Of a DNA stretch of 45,075 nt, positions 16,166 to 25,393 are shown in pieces. The stretch is from Cytobacillus sp. S13-E01 (lineage in GTDB: Bacteria > Bacillota > Bacilli > Bacillales > Bacillaceae_L). The notes under the pieces are model-generated. The model had not been told where the DNA came from and searched no databases. It saw only the letters and a list, made by a program, of their open reading frames with translations. The position numbers were made by a program, and so were the translations under genes. Each line of letters starts with the position of its first letter. Positions within the stretch are counted from its first letter, which is position 1. The DNA lies in the NCBI RefSeq assembly GCF_029193815.1, contig NZ_JARFVC010000034.1, positions 1 through 45,075 on the forward strand, read 5' to 3'.

Positions 16166-16735
16166 TTACGCTTCAAGTTCATAGCCATTCACAACAATAT
16201 CTAAATTCCCAGTCCCTGGATCGATTACCAAACCATGAACAGGAATACTTGGTGGTAGAAGTGGATGTTTTTTAATCATGTTAACACTAAATTCCACGCT
16301 TTCTTCTACGCTGTCAAAGCCTTCAAACCAACGGTGTAAATCAATCCCAGAATACTTTAATGTATCAATTTTATCTGTCGGCACACCTCTTGCCTCAATT
16401 TTATCAAGTATCTTTTTAGAATCTAAATGACTCATACCACAATCACGATGCCCAATCACGCATACTTCATCGGCATTTAATTCGTATACAGCCACTAAAA
16501 TACTCCGCATGATACTTCCAAATGGATGGGCCACAATCGCCCCTGCATTTTTAATAATTTTCACATCACCATTTTTCAAATTGAGTGCTTGTGGTAATAG
16601 TTCAACTAAGCGGGTATCCATACAAGATAATATTACTAAGCGCTTATCAGGAAATTTCGTCGTTTGATACTTTTGAAATTCCTCTTTCTCAACAAAGCTT
16701 CGATTGTGTTCGATTATTTCTTCAAGCAATCGCAT
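16166..16735 (-). CDS. ytiB: Beta-class carbonic anhydrase YtiB
   Basis: 189-aa cytosolic enzyme interconverting CO2 and bicarbonate. Zinc ligands Cys38, His96 and Cys99 and the Asp40-Arg42 dyad are visible in LSCMDTRL and VIGHRDCGMS, and NAGAIVAHPFGSIMRS is the family active-site stretch. It corresponds to B. subtilis YtiB in length and neighbourhood (luxS, ytjA, ytiB). The start ATG at 16735 has GAGGTGG-type purines upstream. It is a single gene with its own terminator. Confidence 0.93.
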   Translation of the reverse strand: MRLLEEIIEHNRSFVEKEEFQKYQTTKFPDKRLVILSCMDTRLVELLPQALNLKNGDVKIIKNAGAIVAHPFGSIMRSILVAVYELNADEVCVIGHRDCGMSHLDSKKILDKIEARGVPTDKIDTLKYSGIDLHRWFEGFDSVEESVEFSVNMIKKHPLLPPSIPVHGLVIDPGTGNLDIVVNGYELEA

Positions 16736-16822
16736 GGTTCCACCTCTTTTTGTACATATTTTATCAATAACTTTCTATTAATGCTAGTATTTGCTAAAAA
16801 ACACTATACAAAGTATATAATC

Positions 16823-16864
16823 AAAAAAAGAAAGATAGCAAATCTTAAATGATTATCTTTCTTC
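16823..16864 (-). terminator. Terminator after the DUF2325 gene
   Basis: On the minus strand AGAAAGATA...TATCTTTCT stem followed by T7. Confidence 0.8.
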
Positions 16865-16875
16865 TAAATACACTA

Positions 16876-17175
16876 TTAATTGACAAAAGCAATCGGTTGT
16901 AACTGATCAATTACTTTATGTATTGAGCTCCATGAACGTTTTACGAAATAGATTGGCTTTGCTTGTTCCCTAGCTTTTTGTTTTATTATCTTTGCTAAGT
17001 TATGATTAATGTAATCTGTGATGACAAAAACAATATCGATATTGTCCGGTATTTCTCGCTTAACCATGTTCACTTTTCGGCCATCTAAATGAATAACCTC
17101 TTTAAAACCGGAATTTATGAGTTTTTCCGTGATGCTACCTAAATGATCAGCGCCAACCACTAATAATGAAGCCAT
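16876..17175 (-). CDS. DUF2325 domain protein
   Basis: 99-aa protein with an N-terminal Rossmann-like strand (MASLLVVGADHLGSITEKL), the HLDGRK segment near 30, and IDIVFVITDYINHNL, matching DUF2325. Family members are small cytosolic proteins of unknown function; VITDYINH is the most conserved stretch. It is divergent from the 66-aa gene at 17498, and the Fur-box-like site lies in the shared upstream region. The gene looks intact. Confidence 0.82.
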   Translation of the reverse strand: MASLLVVGADHLGSITEKLINSGFKEVIHLDGRKVNMVKREIPDNIDIVFVITDYINHNLAKIIKQKAREQAKPIYFVKRSWSSIHKVIDQLQPIAFVN

Positions 17176-17294
17176 CTCCCTACCTCCAACTAATTATTAT
17201 TTTATACCTAAATTTATCCCGCATAAACGGGCAGTAAGACCTCTACTGAATGAAGTTTCACTTTATTTCTAATTATCTATACATCCATATTAAT

Positions 17295-17313
17295 TGAGAA
17301 TGATTATCCTTGT
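17295..17313 (+). promoter_or_regulatory. Fur-box-like operator
   Basis: TGAGAATGATTATCCTTGT closely resembles the Bacillus Fur box (TGATAATGATTATCA type). It lies between the divergent DUF2325 gene (120 bp from its start) and the 66-aa gene at 17498 (about 185 bp), so either could be repressed by Fur when iron is plentiful. A related metal regulator such as Zur cannot be ruled out. Confidence 0.55.
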
Positions 17314-17497
17314 CAATGTATTATTGATAAATATTCTCAACTGTATGTTTAGATATCGAAAAATCTGTCTCTGATAACACAAAAATAAATTTTATTGCCG
17401 AAAATATTTTTTGATAAACCTCATAAATCCAATTTAGTCTACAGATAATATTCGTGTATAGTTGTCCTACATACAAGTGGCTAAGGGTGGGAGCATT

Positions 17498-17698
17498 GTG
17501 ACAAATAAGGATAGCCTCATTAACTCATTTAAAGAAGAAGTGGAAAATGCCAATCAAATGACTTTTCCTATTTGTGTGGATTCTTTTACGAATTTATGGG
17601 AATATAAATTTGGCTCACTTGAGGATCTTCCAAGAGATATGGATAATATTATTGCAGATCGTGCAATCGAATTAGGATTAATGGATCCAGATTTTTAG
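17498..17698 (+). CDS. Small hypothetical protein (66 aa)
   Basis: Starts at GTG 17498 after GGGTGGGAG; the frame from 17462 lacks a ribosome site. The protein (MTNKDSLINSFKEEVENANQ to IELGLMDPDF) is acidic and soluble with a Trp-containing middle (SFTNLWEYKFGSLEDLPRDM). I do not recognise the family. A terminator follows directly, so it is a single-gene unit. The Fur-like site upstream is a possible clue to iron-dependent expression. Confidence 0.65.
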   Translation: MTNKDSLINSFKEEVENANQMTFPICVDSFTNLWEYKFGSLEDLPRDMDNIIADRAIELGLMDPDF

Positions 17699-17726
17699 AA
17701 AACACCGTTTCCGGTGTTTTCTTTTG
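17698..17726 (+). terminator. Terminator after the 66-aa gene
   Basis: GAAAACACC-GTTTCC-GGTGTTTTCTTTT, perfect stem with a T-rich tail. Confidence 0.9.
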
Positions 17727-17732
17727 TTCAAA

Positions 17733-17953
17733 AATAAGAAAGTAAAAAATTTGTACCTAGTTTTAGTGTCTAGCTTCAGACGCCATCGGATCTGAGGTCA
17801 TAAGCCAACCCCTTCCCGAAGGCAAAAAACGCTTTCAGTTAGGGCTCTTATAATGCTTGACTTGCACAGGATGTGCTGATGTCGATGTTCGCTACAGGAC
17901 GTGGCGGGTTTTAATCGACGGACCGATAAGGGGGCTCCTTGCGCTTTTCTTTA
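17733..17953 (-). repeat. Dispersed structured repeat, full copy (inverted)
   Basis: Full-length copy in reverse orientation: tail block AAGTAAAAAATTTGTACCTA, hairpin 3 (GGTCATAAGCC... with GCCTTCGGGAAGG read on the minus strand), hairpin 2 (GCACA/TGTGC), hairpin 1 (GCCAC-GTCC-TG.AGCG region) and end block GCGCTTTTCTTTA. It lies between the 66-aa gene and zupT. Confidence 0.85.
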
Positions 17954-17972
17954 AAATTACTTCACTCTTAAA

Positions 17973-18782
17973 TTAAATCAAAAGTAGACTAAGTGCCATA
18001 ACAGCCATACCAGCCATCAAACCATATATCGAGAGATGGGTTTCATCATACTTTTTGGCTGCAGGCAATAATTCATCAAGCGAAATAAATACCATGATTC
18101 CTGCAACCGCAGCAAATATAATGCCAAACATTACATCGTTGAGGAATGGCATTAGAAAAAAGTAAGCAACGATTGCACCAACTGGTTCAGATAAACCCGA
18201 TAAAAATGATAATTTAAATGCCTTTTTCTTATCTCCTGTTGCAAAGTAAATAGGAACTGATACTGCTATACCTTCAGGAATATTATGAATGGCAATTGCG
18301 ATTGCAATGGCAACCCCAAGAGCGGGATCTTGTAAAGCAGATGTAAAAGTCGCTATACCTTCAGGAAAGTTATGAATCGCAATCGCTAGAGCTGTAAAAG
18401 TACCAATTTTTAGTAACGCTGGATCTTGTGCTCCATTTACAGATGATTGGCTCATCTCCTCCACTTTTTTAAGCTCATGCGGATTACCCTGCTTTGGAAT
18501 AAATTTATCAATTAAAGCTATTAAAATCATACCACCAAAAAAACCACCGACGGTAAGCCAGCTACCTAATTCCTTCCCTAATGCCCCCGAGAGTGAAGTA
18601 TTAGCCTTTGCGAAGATTTCTATCATGGATACATAGATCATCACACCTGCAGAAAAACCTAGTGCAATAGATAAGAATTTTGTATTTGTTTTAGATGTTA
18701 ATAAGGCTAAAAGACTTCCTATTCCTGTTGCAAGACCAGCAAACACAGTCAATCCCAATGCAAATAATACACCCTCAGTCAT
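17973..18782 (-). CDS. zupT: ZIP-family metal transporter (ZupT-like)
   Basis: 269-aa inner-membrane importer of divalent metals (zinc, iron, manganese) of the ZIP/GufA subfamily. About eight membrane segments are visible. Paired metal-binding motifs AIHNFPEG (helix IV) and AIHNIPEG (helix V) form the binuclear site, and the loop near 105-120 is short. ATG 18782 is preceded by AAAGGGGAGAAGG. The nearby Fur-like box belongs to other genes. It ends close to the inverted dispersed repeat and has no separate terminator that I can see. Confidence 0.93.
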   Translation of the reverse strand: MTEGVLFALGLTVFAGLATGIGSLLALLTSKTNTKFLSIALGFSAGVMIYVSMIEIFAKANTSLSGALGKELGSWLTVGGFFGGMILIALIDKFIPKQGNPHELKKVEEMSQSSVNGAQDPALLKIGTFTALAIAIHNFPEGIATFTSALQDPALGVAIAIAIAIHNIPEGIAVSVPIYFATGDKKKAFKLSFLSGLSEPVGAIVAYFFLMPFLNDVMFGIIFAAVAGIMVFISLDELLPAAKKYDETHLSIYGLMAGMAVMALSLLLI

Positions 18783-19142
18783 TATGCCTTCTCCCCTTTA
18801 TTAGTTTTGAATGTAGAAATAAGTATTTGCAAATCAACAATTAGATAAAGCTATAAGTGTTTCCTAAACGCAACTTTAATTCAAAAAAAATGCGCTAAAT
18901 AATCTTATATACAATATGAGCCACAGAATAAAATGTGAACAACATTTTAACCAAAAGAACACTTCATGATTTTTCACTAAAAAGTTTACCTTATACAAAA
19001 TTTAAGGCTTCATCTAACTTTTGTCAAACATTTTTATTCGACAAACGAAAAAGAAATGGCATCTACTCCGTAAGAAAGTCAATTAGAAGATCTCAGGTCG
19101 CCACGAACTAGACCTAAAACTATGTGCAAATACTTATTACCT
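18783..19142. other. AT-rich intergenic region
   Basis: Contains the upstream region of zupT and, at about 19090-19140, a worn tail of the dispersed repeat (GAACTAGACCTAAAACTATG then TGCAAATACTT). No coding frame is supported. Confidence 0.45.
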
Positions 19143-19173
19143 TAAAAAAAGACTAGACATAATAGCATCTAGC
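19143..19173 (-). terminator. Terminator after menC
   Basis: On the minus strand CTAGATGCTATTATGTCTAG then TTTTTTT, overlapping the end of the gene. Confidence 0.75.
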
Positions 19174-20278
19174 CCATACTGAATACCTTTTTTTGTTTTA
19201 AATGCCTTTTGATTACGTTTCGATTAATTTCAAAACCCATTCCAGGTCCTTTTGGAACATCAATCATTCCATTATGAATAGTCACTGCAGGTACGATAAT
19301 ATCTTGTTCCCAATACCGTGATGAAGCTGAAATATCACCTGGTATTGTGAAATTGGGTAGTGATGCAAGCGCAATATTATGTGCCCTTGAAATACCTGTT
19401 TCAAGCATCCCACCACACCAAACAGGAATACCATGTTCTTTGCACAAGTCGTGAATTCTAATAGCCTCTGACAATCCACCAACACGTCCTGCTTTTATGT
19501 TTATGACCTTACAACTTTCCAACTCAATCGCTTTTCTAGCATCCTCAAATGAAGTAATACTCTCATCAAGGCAAATAGGCGTTTCAAGCTGTCTTTGTAA
19601 TTTTGAATGATCAACAATGTCATCAGAACCAAGTGGCTGTTCTATCATCATTAATTTATACTCATCAAGTGCCTTAAGCCTTTCGACGTCTTGCAAACTA
19701 TAGGCTGAGTTTGCATCAGCCATTAAAGGAAGGTTAGCAAAATGTTTTCGTATCATTTTTATGATAGCAATATCATTATCTGGTTCTATTTTGATTTTAA
19801 ATCGTTTATAGCCATCATTAAGATGACTATCGATTTTTCTCAGCATTGAATCAATTGACTCTATTCCTATTACAACACCAGCTTCAATTTTCTCTTTAGT
19901 GCCTCCTAAAACCTGTGCTAGTGGTAAGTTCTTACGCTTTGCATATAGATCCCAAATCGCTGACTCTACCCCAGCTTTGGCCATTTGATTACGCTTAATA
20001 CTTTTAAAAAGTTCACGAAGCATTTCTGGGTGGGTAATCGATATACCGAACAGTTTATCCACTAAAAAGTCCTCAATCACATGCCAGCACGTTTTTATCG
20101 TTTCTTCAGTATACCAAGGTGACGAGAAAGCAACGACTTCCCCCCAGCCAATGATTCCATCACAGTCCTCTACTTCAACTAAAATACTTTCTCTTTTACT
20201 TATTTTCCCTAAGCTAGACTTAAATGGAGACACCAGCTCCATCTCAATAAGATGAAGCGTCAATTTCTTTATTTTCAT
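19169..20278 (-). CDS. menC: o-Succinylbenzoate synthase MenC
   Basis: 369-aa enolase-superfamily enzyme dehydrating SHCHC to o-succinylbenzoate in menaquinone synthesis. Active-site elements appear in order: the KxK pair (FKIKIEPD), metal ligands Asp (MADANSAY), Glu (IEQPLGSDD) and Asp (CLDESI), and the acceptor lysine in INIKAGRVGG. It belongs to the Bacillus/Amycolatopsis MenC type with N-acylamino acid racemase relatives, and the men context supports MenC. It follows menE by 12 bp and is the last gene of that transcript. Confidence 0.95.
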   Translation of the reverse strand: MKIKKLTLHLIEMELVSPFKSSLGKISKRESILVEVEDCDGIIGWGEVVAFSSPWYTEETIKTCWHVIEDFLVDKLFGISITHPEMLRELFKSIKRNQMAKAGVESAIWDLYAKRKNLPLAQVLGGTKEKIEAGVVIGIESIDSMLRKIDSHLNDGYKRFKIKIEPDNDIAIIKMIRKHFANLPLMADANSAYSLQDVERLKALDEYKLMMIEQPLGSDDIVDHSKLQRQLETPICLDESITSFEDARKAIELESCKVINIKAGRVGGLSEAIRIHDLCKEHGIPVWCGGMLETGISRAHNIALASLPNFTIPGDISASSRYWEQDIIVPAVTIHNGMIDVPKGPGMGFEINRNVIKRHLKQKKVFSMG

Positions 20279-20290
20279 GTGTACACCTCT

Positions 20291-21763
20291 TTATTTGAGT
20301 AAATCTAAAAGTTTACGGCGGACTAGTTTATTAGAAGCATTTCTAGGAAGCTCATCAACAAAGTATACTTTCTTTGGAATTTTATACTTTGCAAGTTTAT
20401 GTTCACAGAAATGAATTACATCCTTTTCGCTAAGGTTATCTCCTATTATAAATGCGCACGGTATTTGTCCCCACTTATCATCTTCAATCCCGATGACTCC
20501 TGCTTCATAAATATCAGAATGTGTAAGCAACACCTCTTCAATTTCAGCTGGATATACATTTTCTCCACCAGAAACAATTAAATCTGAGCGCCTATCAAGT
20601 ACAAAGAGAAATCCCTCTTCATCAACATAGCCTATGTCACCTGTATGGAACCACCCCTCTCGCAAGGCATCCTTTGTTTCGTCAGCTCGATTTAAATAAC
20701 CTTTCGTAACATTTGGGCCTTTTACAACAATTTCACCAGCCTGATAAGCTAAGGAAGCACTACCATCTGTTACAATCATCAGCTGTGAAGGAAATAATGG
20801 TTTACCAGCAGACCCTAATTTACTCAAACTATATTCTGGTGATAAAGTAACAATTTGTGATGATGTCTCTGTCATTCCGTATGTTTGAAATACAGGTATT
20901 GAACGATCTCTGCAAGCTTCGAGTAATGGCTTCGGAGCTGGACCTCCCCCTAAAAGCATGCATCGTAACTGACTTGGATACTTATTATTTCCTAGTTGTT
21001 CAATCATTTGTGTTAGCATTGCACTAACTACTGACACAATGGTTATCTTATCTTTATGTATTGAGTCGTTTACATCTTTAACATTAAAACTCTCATGCAA
21101 TACCACAGGAATTCCGTATATAACACTTCTCATTAAAATCGATAAGCCACTTATGTGAAATAGAGGAACTGCCGCTAACCAACAATCATCGTCACGTAAC
21201 CCCATGTTAAGTGCAGAGCCGACTGCACTCCACCAATGATTTCCATAGGATTGGATAACTCCTTTTGGTTTACCTGTGGTTCCAGATGTATACATAATTG
21301 TATCGGCTTTATCCATAAGGAAATCAGTTACAATTTCACACTCTGCCAGCTCTAGAGATTCAATTTTTTCCACTTCGACGATTGCTGTTAATGGATTGTT
21401 TTCCTTAATAACCTCTAATCTACTCATAAATTCTAGCTCTGTTAGTATAAAAGATGGTTTTGAATCAACTACTTGCCACAAAAGTTCGTGGCTTGTTAAT
21501 CTTGTATTTAATAGGACTGTGACTGCCCCTAGGTATTTTAGTGCGTGAATAGTAACAACCATCTCTGTACTGTTTTTCATTAAGACCGCTGTCATTTCAC
21601 CATTTTTTATACCAAGACTAGCTAATTGTTTAGCAAAGATTAGTACTTTTTCATGAAGTTGTTGAAATGTTAACTTATCCTTATTAGTTATTAAGGCAAG
21701 TCGGTTAGGTGTTAGGAAAGCTCGGTTTTTTAACCAATTTGGTGTTTCTGCTATGTTGTTCAT
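20291..21763 (-). CDS. menE: o-Succinylbenzoate-CoA ligase MenE
   Basis: About 490-aa adenylate-forming ligase that activates o-succinylbenzoate as its CoA thioester. ANL motifs: TIMYTSGTTGKPKGV (A3), YGMTETSS (A5), GWFHTGDIGYVDEEGF (A7), LDRRSDLIVSGGENVYPAEIE (A8) and the C-terminal lysine region ASNKLVRRKL (A10). The start ATG at 21763 (MNNIAETPNWL) follows GAGGAGAAAG; the frame to 21805 adds 14 residues without support. It is separated from menB by a terminator and has its own likely promoter, and is followed by menC. Confidence 0.95.
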   Translation of the reverse strand: MNNIAETPNWLKNRAFLTPNRLALITNKDKLTFQQLHEKVLIFAKQLASLGIKNGEMTAVLMKNSTEMVVTIHALKYLGAVTVLLNTRLTSHELLWQVVDSKPSFILTELEFMSRLEVIKENNPLTAIVEVEKIESLELAECEIVTDFLMDKADTIMYTSGTTGKPKGVIQSYGNHWWSAVGSALNMGLRDDDCWLAAVPLFHISGLSILMRSVIYGIPVVLHESFNVKDVNDSIHKDKITIVSVVSAMLTQMIEQLGNNKYPSQLRCMLLGGGPAPKPLLEACRDRSIPVFQTYGMTETSSQIVTLSPEYSLSKLGSAGKPLFPSQLMIVTDGSASLAYQAGEIVVKGPNVTKGYLNRADETKDALREGWFHTGDIGYVDEEGFLFVLDRRSDLIVSGGENVYPAEIEEVLLTHSDIYEAGVIGIEDDKWGQIPCAFIIGDNLSEKDVIHFCEHKLAKYKIPKKVYFVDELPRNASNKLVRRKLLDLLK

Positions 21764-21809
21764 ATTCTTTCTCCTCATCATAGTGTTGTTTGTTGACCTA
21801 TTCAAGATA

Positions 21810-21839
21810 AGTATAATTAATGTGAAGATATAGCGCCAA
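21810..21839 (-). promoter_or_regulatory. Probable SigA promoter of menE-menC
   Basis: On the minus strand TTGGCG (-35, 21834-21839) and TATACT (-10, 21810-21815) are separated by 18 bp, about 47 bp upstream of the menE start and after the menB terminator. Confidence 0.55.
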
Positions 21840-21895
21840 TTATCAGCAAGATTTGAGTATATAAGTGAAATTCTGCGGAAAATCTTAAAAAATGT

Positions 21896-21933
21896 AAAAA
21901 ACAGTTTGGTTAAGTAACCAAACTGTTTTTTTC
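21896..21933. terminator. Bidirectional terminator after menB
   Basis: AAACAGTTTGGTTA-AG-TAACCAAACTGTTT, a nearly perfect palindrome with A and T runs on both sides, between menB and menE. Confidence 0.9.
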
Positions 21934-21939
21934 TTCGAA

Positions 21940-22761
21940 TTAAGGAAAACGAGGGAATTGCTTGAAGTCCGGATTGCGTTTTTCTTTAAACGCATCACGA
22001 CCTTCCTTCGCTTCGTCAGTTGTATAGTACAATAACGTTGCGTCACCGGCAAATTGCTGAAGACCTGCAAGACCATCAGTATCTGCATTAAATGCTGCCT
22101 TTAAGAAACGAAGTGCCGTTGGGCTTTTCTCAAGCATTTCTTGACACCATTGGACCGTTTCTTCCTCTAGTTTTTCGAGCGGAACAACAGTGTTAACTAA
22201 TCCCATATCAAGAGCTTCTTGTGCATTATACTGGCGGCATAGGAACCAGATTTCACGAGCTTTCTTATGACCAACAATACGAGCTAAATAGCCTGAGCCA
22301 TACCCAGCGTCAAAACTTCCTACCTTAGGTCCTGTTTGTCCAAAGATTGCATTATCAGCAGCAATAGTTAAATCACATACGATATGTAAAACATGTCCTC
22401 CACCAATTGCATATCCTGAAACCATTGCAACCACTGGTTTAGGAATTACACGGATTAGGCGTTGTAAATCTAGAACATTTAAACGTGGGATTTGGTCTTC
22501 ACCCACATATCCACCATGTCCACGTACTCTTTGATCTCCACCAGAACAGAATGCTTCATCTCCAGCACCTGCTAAAACAATAACCCCAATATTGGAATCA
22601 TCACGTGCATAAGCGAAAGCGTCGATTAATTCCATAACCGTCTTAGGACGAAACGCATTTCGTACTTCTGGGCGATTAATTGAAATCTTAGCAATGCCAT
22701 TTAACGTTTCATATAAAATATCTTCATACTTGCGTTCTGCAACCCATTCAAATGATGCCAT
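21940..22761 (-). CDS. menB: 1,4-Dihydroxy-2-naphthoyl-CoA synthase MenB
   Basis: 273-aa crotonase-fold enzyme closing the second naphthoquinol ring from o-succinylbenzoyl-CoA. Family marks are [17 protein letters not shown], the oxyanion-hole segment [45 protein letters not shown] and the C-terminal [15 protein letters not shown]. Length and ends match B. subtilis MenB. It lies 47 bp after menH in the menFDHB unit and is followed by the strong terminator at 21896. Confidence 0.97.
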   Translation of the reverse strand: MASFEWVAERKYEDILYETLNGIAKISINRPEVRNAFRPKTVMELIDAFAYARDDSNIGVIVLAGAGDEAFCSGGDQRVRGHGGYVGEDQIPRLNVLDLQRLIRVIPKPVVAMVSGYAIGGGHVLHIVCDLTIAADNAIFGQTGPKVGSFDAGYGSGYLARIVGHKKAREIWFLCRQYNAQEALDMGLVNTVVPLEKLEEETVQWCQEMLEKSPTALRFLKAAFNADTDGLAGLQQFAGDATLLYYTTDEAKEGRDAFKEKRNPDFKQFPRFP

Positions 22762-22808
22762 TAGCTTGTCCTCCTTAATTATGTATAGTACCTATTGGCT
22801 TGGTATTT

Positions 22809-23627
22809 TTAATGATATGTTTGATCAAATAAAAACCCACTTACTATTTTACCAAAAAATTTCGGTTCTTCCACATGAATTGCATGGCCGACGGCTTTTA
22901 TTTTTTCAACTCTCGATTTGGGTAGCATTTTTTCCATTTCCACAGCTAGGAAACAAAACTTTTCATCTATTTCACCACAAATTAATAATACGGGAACAAA
23001 AAGAGTTAATAGGTTGTCCCAATAGGAAGGCTGTGAGCCTGTACCCATTCCCCTAAGGCTGTTAGCCAAACCAATAACATTATTGTGCCCTCTTTGTTTC
23101 CTGATTAAAGTTTGAGTTTCAAGTGCTAAAGATTTCTGTGATTGAAATAAAGGAATGCTTTCCCAATAATCAATAAACCAATCAATCCCATACTTCTCAA
23201 TTTTAAAGGCTAATTCCTCATCAGATTTTTTCCTGGCACTTCGTTCTTCTTCTGATCGCAAGCCTGGTGAACTACTTTCCAACACAAGTTTGCTAATTCT
23301 ATCAGGATGATTAACAGCAATGGAGAGTGCGAGCCTTCCACCCATCGAATACCCTACTAACGCTGTCTTACTAATTAACAGTTTATCTAAAATTGAGATG
23401 ATATCATTTCCGACTGATTCCATTTCATACAAGTAATAATAAGTAGGTGAATCTGTTTTTCCATGTCCTATAATGTCAACTAAGATACATTGACAATTGT
23501 TTTGTAAAAGTGGTAAGATCTGATCCCAAGTTTGGGTGCTACCCGTAAAACCATGTAATAACACTACAGGTTCACCTTTACCGTAAACTTCGACATGATA
23601 GGACTTTTGGTTTACGACAATATTCAT
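22809..23627 (-). CDS. menH: SHCHC synthase MenH
   Basis: 272-aa alpha/beta hydrolase that eliminates pyruvate from SEPHCHC to give SHCHC. The oxyanion region VVLLHGFTGSTQTW, nucleophile elbow VGYSMGGRLA (catalytic Ser) and catalytic His in GHAIHVEEP are all visible. The start ATG overlaps the menD stop by 4 nt (ATGA), showing translational coupling. It corresponds to B. subtilis YtxM/MenH by position between menD and menB. Confidence 0.94.
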   Translation of the reverse strand: MNIVVNQKSYHVEVYGKGEPVVLLHGFTGSTQTWDQILPLLQNNCQCILVDIIGHGKTDSPTYYYLYEMESVGNDIISILDKLLISKTALVGYSMGGRLALSIAVNHPDRISKLVLESSSPGLRSEEERSARKKSDEELAFKIEKYGIDWFIDYWESIPLFQSQKSLALETQTLIRKQRGHNNVIGLANSLRGMGTGSQPSYWDNLLTLFVPVLLICGEIDEKFCFLAVEMEKMLPKSRVEKIKAVGHAIHVEEPKFFGKIVSGFLFDQTYH

Positions 23628-25393
23628 TCAATTTCACCATTTGCAATGAAATTTGATATTTCCTGGGAAACATGATTCCACAAAGTACGATGAATCATGA
23701 CATTCTCTGCTCTATTTGAAGGTACTTCAATTACTGATAAACCAGTTGTATTAATCGAGTTTTCAAAAGCTTGTTGGAAGGTTTGCCATGAAAGAATTCT
23801 TTCAAAAGTACCACCATACATTTTTACCACATGTTTATAATCCAATTCTATTGGAGTACCAAACAATGTTTCAAAATGTGTTTCCTCCTTTGCCTGTGGT
23901 AAAAATGAAAAAATTCCTCCCCCCTCATTATTAATCAGAACGATCGTAATCGATATTCTATGTTGTTTCGCAGCGAGCAACCCATTTAGATCATGATAAA
24001 AAGATAAGTCACCAATCACTAATACAAGTGGAGAATCAGATGTTGTGCATACACCTAACGCAGTAGAGACTACTCCATCAATTCCGTTTGCACCTCGATT
24101 TGCCATAACTTTTATATTTTTTTCATTGTTGATAAAAAATGTATCTAGATCTCGGATTGGCATACTATTACCCACAAATACTGTTGAGTCATTTGGTAAT
24201 AGTTGAAGTATTTCATTAAACACTTTTCCCTCAACAAGAGTTTCTCCCATATTTGCTTTATAAATTTTTGTTTTTGTACGCTCGTTAATATGCAGCCATG
24301 TTTTCAGCCATTGTGAAGATGAATGATTACCCTTTGTCCTTTTCTTAACTATGGCCTCACAGAAATCTATTTCATTACAATAAACCATCTCGGAAGCTGT
24401 TAGGGTTGGTTCGCGCCAACCTCCATCACCATCAACAACTATTTGTTTGTAGTTAGTTAATGATTTTAAATATAAAAGCAAGGCTTTAGAAATTGGCATT
24501 GCTCCAAATCGGATAACTACTCCTGGTTTATATTCATTAATAAATTCATGATTTCTTAAAAAGGCGTCGTAACAATCAATTATGTATTCCTTTGAATGGC
24601 TACCACTTCTAAGCTGTGACAAGGGATCAGCTAATATCGGAAATTGTAATACTTCCGCTAACTTTACTACTGAATCTGTAAAATTACCTTCGTAATGTTC
24701 ACCACAGATGATTAAGCCTTTTTCATTGGAACCAATGATTGAATAAAGATATTCAATATCAACCTCTTCTAATTTTGGATCACCTATTAAAACGTTTACA
24801 TGTGATGGTTGATTACATTGACCTTTATTCCAGAGGTTGTCCATTTTTAGATTAGGCAGTAATGGTTCACGGAATGGAAAGTTCAAATGTACTGGTCCAG
24901 CAGGTGAAGCTAACGCTTTTCCTGTTGCGCGCGCTGCAACTGTTCTTACGTAGCGAAGCATTTCATCTGACCCTTCAGGAATCGCCATTTCAACAAACCA
25001 TTTTGCATACTTACCAAACAAGTGGAGCTGATCAATCGCTTGTGGCGCCCCGACATCCCTCAGTTCATGTGGCCTGTCTGCAGTTAATACAAGTAATGGC
25101 ACTCTTGAAATGCTAGCCTCTACAATTGCTGGATAATAATTGGCCGCTGCCGTTCCGGATGTACAAAGAATCGCAACAGCCGATTTTTTTGCCTTTGCTA
25201 TTCCTAATGCAAAGAAAGCGGCTGAGCGCTCATCAATGTTTACATATACGTTTAAGTTGGGATGCTCAGCCATTAAGATCGCCATTGGAGTAGAACGAGA
25301 ACCAGGACTAATCACTACATTTGTAACCCCCACACGAACCAACTCATCTACAAAAGAAGCGACATATGCAGTAAGTGAATCATTTTGAGTCAT
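23624..25393 (-). CDS. menD: SEPHCHC synthase MenD
   Basis: 589-aa thiamine-diphosphate enzyme joining 2-oxoglutarate to isochorismate. N-terminal marks are VVISPGSRSTPMAILMAEHP and CTSGTAAANYYPAIVEA; the ThDP/Mg site is GDLSFYHDLNGLLAA plus INNEGGGIFSFLP near the C-terminus. Full length for the family. It overlaps the menF end by 14 nt and menH by 4 nt, so the genes form one tightly coupled operon. Confidence 0.97.
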   Translation of the reverse strand: MTQNDSLTAYVASFVDELVRVGVTNVVISPGSRSTPMAILMAEHPNLNVYVNIDERSAAFFALGIAKAKKSAVAILCTSGTAAANYYPAIVEASISRVPLLVLTADRPHELRDVGAPQAIDQLHLFGKYAKWFVEMAIPEGSDEMLRYVRTVAARATGKALASPAGPVHLNFPFREPLLPNLKMDNLWNKGQCNQPSHVNVLIGDPKLEEVDIEYLYSIIGSNEKGLIICGEHYEGNFTDSVVKLAEVLQFPILADPLSQLRSGSHSKEYIIDCYDAFLRNHEFINEYKPGVVIRFGAMPISKALLLYLKSLTNYKQIVVDGDGGWREPTLTASEMVYCNEIDFCEAIVKKRTKGNHSSSQWLKTWLHINERTKTKIYKANMGETLVEGKVFNEILQLLPNDSTVFVGNSMPIRDLDTFFINNEKNIKVMANRGANGIDGVVSTALGVCTTSDSPLVLVIGDLSFYHDLNGLLAAKQHRISITIVLINNEGGGIFSFLPQAKEETHFETLFGTPIELDYKHVVKMYGGTFERILSWQTFQQAFENSINTTGLSVIEVPSNRAENVMIHRTLWNHVSQEISNFIANGEIE

